64,000 nt of DNA from Thalassia testudinum. Lineage: Eukaryota > Streptophyta > Magnoliopsida > Alismatales > Hydrocharitaceae. The first letter of the stretch is position 1, and each line of letters begins with the position of its first letter. Below, piece after piece: positions 46,718-56,751 of this stretch. The notes below the pieces were generated by a model. The model made no database searches. It was not told the DNA's origin and saw only the letters and a list, made by a program, of their open reading frames with translations. Both the position numbers and the translations under genes were made by a program. The stretch spans positions 48,360,001-48,424,000 of the forward strand of contig JAZHRO010000039.1 in NCBI GenBank assembly GCA_037157565.1. The letters run 5' to 3'.

Positions 46718-47939
46718 AAACTAGGAGAAGGTCGGAAGGACTGGGGATAGGGACCCTGCAGCACAACAAAACAAGGCTGTCCTTAAGTGGGGTAGCCTAA
46801 GGATCTACTGACTCCCAAAACCCGCCTTAAGACTGTAAATGATTTACTCTACTTGCGTCTATTTAATCCAACCAGTTAGAAGGAGGGACTGGGGAGAAGG
46901 TTCTTCCTTTGGCTTTCGCCTCCGGTTCCTAGTGTACCCCCCAGCCGTGGTTGTTTGACGTTACTCCCCTAGCTAGACATCAGATTAATCAGTACAAGTA
47001 GGTTAATCAAAAACAATCTCAGACTAGGCCCTGAAGAGCGAATCAAACCTTAAGGCCAACGTCTACTCAATTTTATTAAGACCTGGGATTGTGGTGCATA
47101 TGGAATGTGATGGGCCCTTACATTGGGTTGTGCCCTTAATGATTGATTGAGATTTGTGTAAGTGCGTGCACAACCAGGGTTTTCAAGCAAGATTATTTAT
47201 AATGTGTGAATTTTAATGTTCAAATTTTGCTTAAGTAGCTTTTAGGGTTTCAAATTAGGTGAACTGCAATCAAGTTTCTAGGCAAACCAAGTTGTAAAAC
47301 ACGGGTGAAGATTGTTTTCCTTTAAAAATCAGAAAGAAAGTGGAGTGCCTGGAATATACCTAGATTGAAAACCTTAAGGAGGAGCTACTTGATGAGTTGG
47401 TTTTAAATAAAGTAGTGCGGCTCAAACAACTCAAACAATTGGCCACAATTGCACCACTAAGTTAGGCACTCAAAAATGGTTAACCTAGAATGATTTCTAC
47501 TCTGTTATGTGTTGCTTTGTGTGTACCAGTTCCACAGATCAAAACCCGGTTGAGTAGAAACAAATCAAGTTGATTAAGTGCCTTCAATGTGGGTGTGTGT
47601 TGTGTGTTTGTTGAAAATTACCTCACAAGATTATCTTTTTGTTATTTTTTTTTTATGAGTGAGGGTGGAATGAATGTGAGTGGAAATCCAAACAACCAAA
47701 CTATTGTAGGATTTATGCAAACACCTAGGTTAATTGGAATTTGGATTTAATGTGGCGAATGAAATCTATGAAGGGGGAAAGAATGGGGGAGCACTTACAG
47801 TTGTTTTCAACTGCACTTTACTCCAGTCTACCGCTTGTTGATTCCTTGATGGAGGTCTCTGCAAAACAATAGACACAAGAGAAAGCTAGTTAGAAAACAC
47901 TAAAGTGCAAGAAATGCGAAGAAAAGATCGGAAATCGTT
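46718..47939 (-). other. 5' leader of element C
   Basis: An untranslated leader. It contains TTGTTTTGCAGAGACC (about 47868 on the minus strand), a possible splice acceptor, and an AGTAAAGTGCAG region also found in the leader of element D (about 53730). No gene is seen. Confidence 0.7.
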
Positions 47940-47942
47940 GCC

Positions 47943-47960
47943 TCCCCGGCAACGGCGCCA
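47943..47960 (-). promoter_or_regulatory. Primer binding site of element C (tRNA-Asp)
   Basis: TGGCGCCGTTGCCGGGGA on the minus strand is a perfect 18-base complement to the plant tRNA-Asp 3' end. It lies three bases after the 5' LTR. Confidence 0.93.
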
Positions 47961-48620
47961 AAATGTTGAACGCGCGAAGTGCTATGCTAACGTATTTGGT
48001 TTTGGAAAACCTGTCGTTGTAGCTTGAAAGGGAAGAATTCATGTTCAACAAATAAAATTTATACCGAAAAGAATTCCGGGTCGAACACAGGGAGGCTACG
48101 TTGATCTATATTCACAATTATATTTTTTTTAGAATTTTTGAAAAGCGAGGCGATATAATTACAATGGAGCTATCAGACTAAAAGAAAGAGAGAGAAAGAG
48201 AGAGAGAGAAAGAGAGAGAAAGAGAAGATGTATTCAATATTTTAAACTGTTTATACAATCAATAAAAGTTACACTAGAAAGCGGGAAATCAGCTACACTA
48301 TAAAGCAGGAAAATTCTACACTAGAAAAGCTGTAAATAAGAATGGGAGAGAGAAGTTATCCTCCTCGACGATTGCTTGGAGGACGAGCCGGATGAGACGA
48401 CGCTTGGACGAAGAAGAACGGAGTAGGATGAAGGAGGACGAAGCAGAAGAACGGGAACGGAGCAGCACGCCGTCGTCGTTGCGGGATCCACTTTCGAAGG
48501 AGGATGAAAATTTGGACTTTATCTCACAAGGAGCATCTCGGGTGTGGGACAAGCTTCTCTTGAGCTTTGGAGAGGTAGAGAGGAGAAGGAAGGGATGAGA
48601 ATTTCGTGTGGAGGGGGTCG

Positions 48621-48630
48621 CCTTTTATAG
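48621..48630 (-). promoter_or_regulatory. TATA box of element C 5' LTR
   Basis: CTATAAAAGG on the minus strand, about 60 bp downstream of the TTTAGTGACAG hairpin. The copy in the 3' LTR is at 38544-38553. Confidence 0.6.
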
Positions 48631-48685
48631 TTGCAAGGAGTGGGGGCAAAATGGTCATTACATCTTTAAAATAATAAATGAGGGA

Positions 48686-48715
48686 TCTTTAGTGACAGAT
48701 AAATCTGTCACTAAA
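48686..48715. repeat. Hairpin, 14-bp arms, upstream of TATA in LTR C
   Basis: Arms CTTTAGTGACAGAT and ATCTGTCACTAAAG are perfect inverted repeats separated by two bases. Degenerate versions sit at the same place in the D, E, F, G and H LTRs. Confidence 0.85.
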
Positions 48716-48994
48716 GCCCCAACGTGGGCGTAGAACCCACGCCCACGTGCGCCTCCTCAGCTACCCGCTTCCTCAACGCCCACTCACGTTCATCAGATCT
48801 CAGCCATCCGATCGCGAGATCGGACGGCTTAAGACGCGCCTGACCCGCTTGCTGTGCGCCCACCTGGCACGTGTGATGCCGCGTGACGTCGCGTGTTCAA
48901 TCGCGCGTGATCTCAATTGAGCGCAGACGGCCGTCCCATGACTATCCAACTCTCGCCATCGCCCGCACGCCCGCACCTTCCTCCCCTTCGCTGC

Positions 48995-49045
48995 GGTTCG
49001 AACCTGCACCTGCAGCTCGCGTAAGCGCGCTCGACCGCTGCGCTA
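48995..49045 (-). other. tRNA-like module with A and B boxes, element C 5' LTR
   Basis: On the sense (minus) strand TAGCGCAGCGGTCGAG (49045-49030) fits a Pol III A box and forms a D-arm-like GCGC/GCGC stem. AGGTTCGAACC (49005-48995) fits a B box in a T-arm-like hairpin. Box spacing is that of a tRNA gene. There is no proper acceptor stem, so it is not a functional tRNA gene. Homologous modules are at 18430-18481, 35397-35447, 36892-36943, 38899-38949, 50639-50691 and 60954-61006. Confidence 0.65.
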
Positions 49046-49653
49046 CGAGGCGCGGATGGTCGAGCGGGCGCTTTTAGGCGCGGCTGACCACAGCCGTTGG
49101 ATCGAGATCCAACAGCGGAGAGGGAGCGGGTGCGGGGTCTTTAGAAAATGTATGCGGCCGTTTGGGCGACCGAGATGGTGCCACATGGCACCATCTTGGC
49201 CGTCCATCTTCTGAAGTTGTAGATGGTGCCACGGATGTCGGATTGACTTGATTTTTGCATCGTTGGGCTGCAATCGTCGATCCGAATTCATCCGTGCGGT
49301 CGGATTTATCATTTGAAGAGAGGATTTACACCATCCTGGCCCTTGATCTTCTAGGGTTCCCCAGTCACTATCTGATGCTACGGATGCCTGATTAGGGCGA
49401 TCTTGGAGTCGTTGAACTCCAATCGTCGCCTTGATCACATCCATACAGTTGGATCTTCGATCCGAGGCCCCGATAAAATGTTTGCCCTATCCAAGCGCAT
49501 AAAAGGAGACAATTAACCTCCATTTTATTCAAACTCCACTAAATGCAAGATGATGCATGTTATGCAATATTTATATCATTAAATGCAATCCTATGCTTAA
49601 GAACATGCATAAATAGACATCTTAAGTAGTGTAAATGTGTTTACATCAGAGGG

Positions 49654-50026
49654 AAAAGAATTTCATTATTGCTTTAGGATCCTTCTCAAGCACAGAGGCA
49701 TTTTCCAGCTCCTATATCCGATTTGCCTCCTCCTCTGCAAGCTGGCGGGCTGTAGTCAGCTCCCACTTGGTCTCCAAGGCCTCCACCTCCGCCTTCTACT
49801 GCACTTACCAGGCACAAGCAAGATCATCCATCACTTGGCTCAGGCGGAGACGTTCCTCTTCTAAGGACCCCTCATAATCTTCGAGGGCAGAAGAGTGGCA
49901 CACCTTAAGCACGTGCACCTCCTCCTTCAACTAGGAGACGTTGGTGGAGACGGAGATCCCAGAAGGAATTCACCCTCTGGATAGCCTCTTCCGCCTTCTT
50001 TTCAACCAGCTAGAAGGTAACGTTGG
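49654..50026 (-). pseudogene. Unknown minus-strand gene, coiled-coil segment
   Basis: With a few stops and two frame changes the minus strand reads a charged, heptad-like protein: LVEKKAEEAIQRVNSF, then KEEVHVLKVCHSSALEDYEG, LEEERLRLSQVMDDLA, KAEVEALETKWELTTARQL and EEEANRI. It lies between elements C and D and is part of the frame interrupted by both. Long coiled-coil proteins of this look occur in repeated plant gene families with putative transposon domains; I cannot name the family. Confidence 0.6.
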
Positions 50027-50638
50027 TGATGTAGACACATCTATTTTGGTTAAAATGCCTATTCATGCAAGTTCCTAGGCTTAGATTTGCATTTCATGTT
50101 ATAAATATTGCATAGCATGCATCATTCTGCATTTAGACTAGTATATATTTTAGGCTAATTAGGTCCTTTTTATGGTTAGGAGAGAGGAAGACTTATTTCA
50201 GGGCCTCGGATGGGCAATCGATCATATGGATCTGATCAGGACGACAATCAGAGTCTAACGCCTCCGAAATCGTCTAGATCGGAGTCCCGTAGCATCATAT
50301 GAAGTCCGAGGAAGATCAACGGCCAGGGGGGCAATGCGACATCCATACAGATTTTGGATGGAAAATCCGACCGTATGGATGGATCTGGAGCAACGATCAT
50401 AATCTGGAAATGCGGGAATCATCTCGATTTGAGCATCGTGACACCCTCTACAACAAAAAGAAGAATGGACGGCCCAGATGGAGCCACGTGGCCCATCTAG
50501 GCCGCCCAACGCCGGTCAGTAGCAACTGAAGGCGCCTTCTCATCATCGCTGATCCCGCACCACAGCCGTTGGATCTTGGCATTAAGACGTCATCTCCACT
50601 GCATGCGTTAAGACGTCTGCTCGATGGTCTGGATGTCT

Positions 50639-50691
50639 TGGCGCAGTGGTGGAGTCATGGGCTTTCAATGAAGGGGCATGGGCTCGAAACC
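50639..50691 (+). other. tRNA-like module, element D 5' LTR
   Basis: TGGCGCAGTGGTGGAG (A-box type, 50639-50654) and GGCTCGAAACC (B-box type, 50681-50691) lie on the sense strand. The 3' LTR copy (60954-61006) has the better B box GGTTCGAAACC. Confidence 0.65.
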
Positions 50692-50949
50692 CACTGCCCC
50701 CCTCCCCCCCCCAATTGAGTGCCGGAAGCAACCGCACGCAACGCAAGCACGTGCGTATCCGACGCAATGCAGCGCATGCTTGCATGCTAGCACCTACACC
50801 GTAGCCCCAGCATAGTGCCAGCGCGCGATGTGCACAACAGCAAGACGTGAGCATCGGGGAGGGTGGATCTTTAGCGACGTTTATTTGCGTCAGTAATGAC
50901 CCAGATGCGAATTTGTTCTTCCTCTTCCACTATAAAAGGACCTACCCAC

Positions 50950-52899
50950 TGATTAGCCCATAGTTGTGGGTTATTTAAGTACTTAAGTGCCTACACATTA
51001 GGTTAATTCTAACATTTATTTAGTATAAATTAGGATGTAAATAGATTAATTCATAGTTTTAATCTAATTACATAATCCATACATTGCATTCATATCTTAA
51101 GTGCATTTAGAATTAGCTTAGAATAGCATTCATCTAATTAGATAACCAATTAGGTGTATTGTTTTTATTAACATAGAAGTTGAGGGTCTATACATAAATA
51201 ACCCTAATATTTTAATAATATTTGCTTTATTCGTCTTCTTTCAGAACGGCTGGCTGCCGCTCCAACTCCCGGCTGCTGCAGTGATGAAGCCATTCAAGGG
51301 GGAGCGGATGTGGTGGATCTGGTCGGCGGCTGATTTCAAAATTGTTCAAGACACTATAAAAGGAGCACGGAAGCTGCCGGCTGCAGCAGGCCTCCGCCAC
51401 CGACTCACCACTGTGCAGAGAGATCCTCTCTCTTCCATCCACACTGCCGGCCTCTACCGTGGCGGCGAGTCTCCACCACCGTGGGCATGTGGTGTGACAG
51501 GCCACACCGCCATCCGGAGCTCGCCCGCATTACCGTGAGCACCTTAGCGTGCAACTCCCTCGCCGTCGTCGCCGACCACCGTCACCAACCTACTGATCAG
51601 CCACCCTCTCAGTAACTTAAGACGTCTGGGAAATTTCCCAGACGTCTGAAGTTACCCGCTCACTTCACCGCACACGCCTGAAGTCGCCTGCAGACCCCTT
51701 CCCGCACCTGCAGAACCTTCAGCGCACCCACGTCCGTCAACCTTCAGCTCAAACACGCACAACCGCCTGCAGTCCACGCCGTTCACCACTGTGTCTGCAG
51801 AACCGCCAGCAACCGACCTCTGCGCCCTCCACCGCTCACTGGCTGCTGACCTGCGCACGCCTGCAGATCAGCCCGCGCTCTCCTCCAACGCCTGCAGACC
51901 AGCCTGCAGCATCCTCCAACAGCCGCCTGCAGCTTCCACCGCGCAAGCGCCCCGCCTGCAGCTTCCACCGCGCAAGCGCCCCCTCTGCAGCTTCCACCGC
52001 ACACGCCAGCGCCCGCCTGCAGACGCCCGCCTGCAGACCACCGCGCGCCAGCGCCCTCCGCAGACCTTCCGCGCGCCAGCGCCCTCCGCAGACCTTCCGC
52101 GCGCCCACGCACAGCCACCTGCAGAACCGCCAGCAACCGACCTCTGCAGCTACCACCGCAGCCACGCCTCCGCGCGCCAACGCCCGCCTGCAGACCACCG
52201 CGCGCCAGCGCCCTCCGCAGACCTTCCGCGCGCCCACGCACAGCCACCTGCAGAACTGCCAGCAACCGACCTCTGCAGCTACCACCGCAGCCACGCCTCC
52301 GCGCGCCAGCGCCCGCCTGCAGACCACCGCAGCCACGCCTCCGCGCGCCAGCGCCTTCCGCAGACCTTCCGCGCGCCCACGCACAACCGCCTGCAGCACC
52401 TCCGCCGGAGCTCGTCCGGCCACCTCCGGCCGCCGCGCGACTCGCCGTCACCACCGATTCGAAGCCCTTGATCCAAGGGACCTCCGCCGAGCTTCCCGCG
52501 CCCAGCCATCGGCTCCTCGTCGCGCAAGACAACGGGGAAGAATTCCCCTGTTTTGCTACAGTAAAGCATTGATTAAAATTTACATTTTCTGCCATTGCCA
52601 GATTTTATTCATATTCTATTCACTCTGCATTGCGGAAAATATCCTGTAGTTTATCATAATTGCCATTTCAGCATTATTTCTTGCTTAAACCTTAATCTAA
52701 AGGCAATCTTGGCTTGGTTCTTGTCCAAATTGACTCCGAACAAACATTTTTAAGTGGCGCGAATTTTAATACGTTATTGCCTCCCTGTGGAAACGACCCG
52801 CTCCTCTGCGAGTGGTTATTTCTTATTAAAAATTGATTAGTCGATTTTTCCACCACATTAAACTACAAACGACTTAAAAGCGAAAGATCGACACGATCA
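50950..52899 (+). mobile_element. Solo LTR of the element B family, nested in D
   Basis: This 1950-bp LTR starts TGATTAGCCCATAGTTGTGGG and ends GATCGACACGATCA, matching both ends of B's LTRs. It is flanked by perfect CCCAC duplications (50945-50949 and 52900-52904), and the 3' LTR of D is uninterrupted at the same point. It contains CACTATAAAAGG (51353), the 44-bp palindrome (51612-51655) and GC-rich repeats with a 129-bp period (52060-52370). The long GC-rich open frames on both strands (51783-52595) are LTR sequence, not genes. Confidence 0.93.
51612..51655. repeat. 44-bp palindrome with one mismatch
   Basis: The inner 28 bp, AGACGTCTGGGAAA and its exact complement, are perfect. Outer arms GTAACTTA and GAAGTTAC extend it with one mismatched pair. 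B's 3' LTR has a decayed version (14739-14766). Confidence 0.9.
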
Positions 52900-53587
52900 C
52901 CCACCACCATTCCAAACCATCTCTGACTACTCTACTCCCACCTACTCCTAAGCTCTAGCAAGCCTACCAACGCTCCATTAGAGCTTACTCTCAAGCTCCC
53001 AAGGCTCCTATTAGTGTAGCATCCCTTTGCCCCACCAAATATTCCTTCATCTTCCCATCACCATTCATAGGTCGCCTTGGACCCGTCCTCCCACCTTCAT
53101 TCCAGTAGCAGATCATCTCTGCCTCCTTACCTCCATTCTGAAGCCACGCTGAAACTTTCCTCTACCCAACGTCCTCCTACATCTCACCTCCGTTGTCCCA
53201 CTCACCTCCTTCATCCAAGCTTCCGCCTGGCGTCGTCGTCTCGCCGAACAACTGATTCGGGAGATTCCTTGTCACCCCCTTTTCTTTTTATACTTTTATA
53301 GATTATTGTAATAGAAAATTGTGCAATATATATCATATTTGCTTCTATCTCCATTGTGATTGTTTTCTTGCTTTATAAAAACCAACAAAAAAAATAATAA
53401 AACCCTAAAACACAAAAAACAAACAAAACAAAGCACTGTTTTCAAGCAGGGTAAATGTCGCCTCCCTGTGTTCGACCTGGGACTCCCTTAGAGTTTCGAT
53501 AAAATTTTATTTGATAACAAGTTTTGTGACTACAATGACGAGTTACTCTTAACCCTGATTTCAAACTTGCGAAATGCGTACATCATT

Positions 53588-53605
53588 TTGGTGCCATTGC
53601 CGAGG
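53588..53605 (+). promoter_or_regulatory. Primer binding site of element D (tRNA-Asp, degenerate)
   Basis: TGGTGCCATTGCCGAGGA matches 15 of 18 positions of the tRNA-Asp complement, three bases after the LTR. All three differences are C-to-T or G-to-A changes, the pattern of decay at methylated cytosines. Confidence 0.8.
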
Positions 53606-54779
53606 AGGCAATGAAATTTACTTTCTTGTTTTCTGCGCTTCTTTACATTTACATATTACTAACCCCGCTTATCTCTGATCTATTGTCTTGCAGGTACCCT
53701 AGCATGGAGATCCAAGTGCAGTAGACCGGAGTAAAGTGCGGGTAGAGTACTTTGTAAGTGTCCCCCACATTCCCTCCCACTAGTTTCATTTCGCCACACT
53801 TATAACCAAGACCCAATCTAGTTAGGTGCTTGCATAAACCCTAGGATAGAATTGTTTGTCTTGTTTGCCACCTCCACTCATCTCACCCTCACACCTTATA
53901 TAAAAAAAAAATAAAAAGATACTTTCTGTGGGGCGAATCAATATACACACTTTATACACCCACATTTGAGGCACATAACCTAACTTGATTTTCATCTACT
54001 CAACCGGGATTCCGACTTATGTAACCGGTACACCAATTCAACACATAAAGGAGTAGAAATCATATTAGGTCAATCACCTTTCTGTGTGCCTTAATCGGTG
54101 GTGCATTTGGGCCGATTGATTGAATTGTTTGGGTCACACCACCTAATTTAAAAGAAGTTCATTTTGTAGCTGCCCCATAGGATTCAATATTTAAGTCAAG
54201 CTAGGCACTCCATATTCTTTCGATTTATAAAGGAAAAACACTTGAACTCGTGCTTTCAAAACTTGATTTGCCTCACAAAAACTTTGTTGAATACACCTAA
54301 TATTTGGATCCTAAAAGCTACTAAGCAAGAATCAAACCCTAAAACTCACATCATTAATAATCTTGCTTGAAAACTTCTTGGTTGTGCACATTCACACATT
54401 CTCAAACAAATCATTAAGGGTACAACCCATTAAGAGCCCATCACATTCCTGAAGCACCAATATCCATCCTAAGCCTAACTTAAATTGATTAGACGTTGGG
54501 CCTAAGGTCTGGTTCGCTCGTCAGGATTCAGATTGAGATTGTTCATGATTAACCTGCTTATACTAGTTAATCGGATGTCTAGCTAGGGGAGTAGCGTCAA
54601 ACGACCGCGACTGAGGGGTACCCCAGGAATCGGAGGCACAAGCCAAAGGAACCTTCTCCCCAATCCCTCCTTCTAACTAGTTGGATTGCCTGGACATAAG
54701 TAGAGTAAATTGTCCATAAACTTAGGACGAATTCTGAGAGTCTATATACCTTTAGGCTACCCAACCTAAGGACAGGCTT
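53606..54779 (+). other. 5' leader of element D
   Basis: No gene. It includes TGTCTTGCAGGTACC (about 53683) and GTAGACCGGAGTAAAGTGC (about 53723), both with counterparts in the leader of element C. This supports a common packaging or leader function. Confidence 0.65.
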
Positions 54780-55194
54780 GTATTTTTGTATTGCAAGGCT
54801 CCTTCTTTCTCTTCTGATTTCCCTCCTTACTTCACCATGTACCCTTCCATATCCTACACACATTTCCAATCCTATCCTCCTACCACCACTTATCCCCAAG
54901 ATGATTACTATCCTGACTTGACTTGTAGTTACCCATCCACTAGTCGGGATAACTTTGATTGGGGGTACAAATCCAAACCTCAGTGTCCAGGGTCTAACCA
55001 TGGACAACAAGACTATGATTACTATCCTTCCCAGAGCTACAAAGATTATAGATCTCCACCCTTTAAAGATCAACCTAATCAGATGTACAACCATGAAGGA
55101 TATGCTAATTATAACACCTACCCTCCCCAGTATTCCATTGAAAATAGGTCATCACCATTCTTTAAACAACCTGAAACGACCTACTATCAGGGAG
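54780..55194 (+). pseudogene. Tyr-rich reading frame of element D, 5' part
   Basis: The frame 54786-55202 encodes a low-complexity protein very rich in Tyr, Pro, Ser, Gln and Asp (SYPPTTTYPQDDYYPDL; QQDYDYYPSQSYKDYRSPPF). It is in the position of gag but shows no gag domain. It is broken by the solo LTR at 55195. It could be a particle- or RNA-binding low-complexity protein, or a relic of a gag C-terminal tail; I cannot decide. Confidence 0.5.
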
Positions 55195-56751
55195 TGATGT
55201 AGACACATCTATTTAGGTTAAAATAAATATTCATGCATGTTCCTAGGCTTAGATTTGCATTTCATGTTATAAATATTGCATAGCATGCATCATTTTTCGT
55301 TTAGAGTAGTTGTATATATTTTAGGTTAATTAAGTCCTTTTTATGGTCAGGAGAGAAGAAGACTTATTTCAGGGCCTCAGATGGATGATCTAATCGTACG
55401 GATCTGATTAAGACGACGATCGGAGTCTAATGCCTCTGAAATCGTCTAGATCGGAGAATCGTAGCATTATACGAAGTCCGAGGAAGATCAACAGCCAGGG
55501 GGCAATGCGACATCCATACGGATTTCAGATGGAAAATTCGACCATACGGATGGATTCGGAGCAACAATTGCAGTCCAGCAGCGTGGGAATCATCTCGATC
55601 TAAGAACCATGGTACCCTCTACAAAAGATAGAAGAATGGACGACCCAGGTGGAGCCACGTGGCGACATCCAGGCTGCCAAACGTCGGCCAACAGCAGCGC
55701 ACCGTGCACAGTCGTAGCCACACGCAGCGCACCATGCACAGCCATAGCTGCACGCAGCGGACCGCGCATAGCCATAGCTGTAGCCGCATGCAGCAGCAAC
55801 GCAGCGCATGCCAGCACGCATGCGTGCACGGCGCAAGGAGCACAGGTGCATGAAGTGCGCAGCACGCGATGCACACACTAGCGGGGCAGGCACAGATCTT
55901 CAGGGACGCGTGCCTTTAGTGATGCTTGCAGCTGTCACTAATGGTCTACGTAAACCAGCAAGAGGATTTGAAGGGCGGATCTTCAGTGACAGCTGTAGCA
56001 ACATTTATGGACGTCAGTAATGACCCAGATGCGAATTTGTTCTTCCTCCTCCACTATAAAAGGACCTACCGACCACCATTCCAAACCATCTCTTCCTTTC
56101 TTCCTCTCACCACCTCCAAGGCTCTAGAAAGAGCTTGTCCCAAGCCTAGGATGCTCCTCTACAGAAGAAAACCAAATAGTTCTCCCTCCCCTCATCCCCA
56201 TTCATGGAGCATCCCATGACCGTCCTTTCATCGCTCGTCAGGAAGAAGATCTTCGCCGCGATGCCGTCCTGCCCCATCCTCTATCCTCCGGCTCCGTCCT
56301 CCTTCGTCCCACTCCTCACCACCTTCCTCTAGGCGACGTCAAAGCAAGTTGTCCTCCGAACAACCGTCGAGGGGGATTTCTCTCACCTCTTTCTATCTTT
56401 TTCGCTTTCGTAGTATAGTTTTTCTGCTTTCATAATTGTAGGAAACATTTATGAGATAAATAGATGATTGTTTCTCTCTCTCTTATATTTGCAAGTAGAT
56501 TAGCTAGCTAAGCATTTATCGATCTGATCTCTGGCTTCCTAAAAATACAAAAAAAATTGGAAAAGATAAAAATGACCAAAAACAAATAAAATCGAAGCGT
56601 GATTTTCAATTAAAGTAAACGTCGCCTCCCTGTGTTCGACCCGAGACTCCCTTGGAGTTTCAGTATAAGTTTTATTTGACCACGAGTTTTGCAACTACGA
56701 CGACGGGTTACTTGTAACCCTGATTTCAAACTCGCGAAACACATGTGATTA
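55195..56751 (+). mobile_element. Solo LTR of the element D family, nested in D
   Basis: This 1557-bp LTR starts TGATGTAGACACATC and ends CACATGTGATTA (the usual ATCA mutated). It is flanked by GGGAG duplications (55190-55194 and 56752-56756) and inserted in the reading frame of D. It contains TATAAAAGG (56055) and tandem CACGCAGCGCACC-like repeats (55700-55800). It lacks the tRNA-like B box of the other D-family LTRs. Confidence 0.88.

Larger units (their letters stand above)
37914..49648 (-). mobile_element. Complete Athila-type LTR retrotransposon (element C)
   Basis: This 11,735-bp element lies on the minus strand. Its two LTRs (47964-49648 and 37914-39553) start TGATGTAAAC and end GTTCAACA. 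It is flanked by a perfect GAGGG duplication (37909-37913 and 49649-49653). It has an intact tRNA-Asp primer site, gag, protease, RT, RNase H, integrase, a long 3' UTR and a polypurine tract. The LTRs are very similar and differ mainly by indels in a GA microsatellite and a hairpin, so the insertion is fairly young. Coding regions already carry several stops, so it probably cannot move by itself. It interrupts the unknown minus-strand frame. Confidence 0.95.
47964..49648 (-). repeat. 5' LTR of element C
   Basis: This 1685-bp LTR begins (minus strand) TGATGTAAACACATTT and ends CGCGCGTTCAACA. In sense order it holds the tRNA-like module (49045-48995), the perfect hairpin CTTTAGTGACAGAT/ATCTGTCACTAAAG (48686-48715), TATA CTATAAAAGG (48630-48621) and the U5 landmark GCCTCCCTGTGTTCGACCC (about 48095). 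Confidence 0.95.
50027..53585 (+). repeat. 5' LTR of element D, interrupted
   Basis: The LTR matches 60332-62044 once the nested 1950-bp solo LTR and one CCCAC copy are removed, leaving about 1.6 kb. It contains the tRNA-like module (50639-50691), TATAAAAGG (50931) and the U5 landmark GCCTCCCTGTGTTCGACC (about 53460). Confidence 0.92.

Noticed and set aside
48995..49045. Calling the A/B-box modules genuine tRNA genes
   Set aside because: No acceptor stem pairs and the anticodon arm is short or mispaired. They are reported as tRNA-like modules within LTRs, not tRNA features.
51783..52595. Long open frames on both strands (226, 195 and 270 codons)
   Set aside because: They lie in a solo LTR with perfect target duplications, are GC-rich low-complexity sequence with a 129-bp tandem period, and both strands are open at once. 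No domain is present.
55590..55893. Cys/Ala/His-rich open frames on several strands
   Set aside because: They come from short tandem CACGCAGCGCACC-like repeats in a solo LTR. All frames stay open by repetition.
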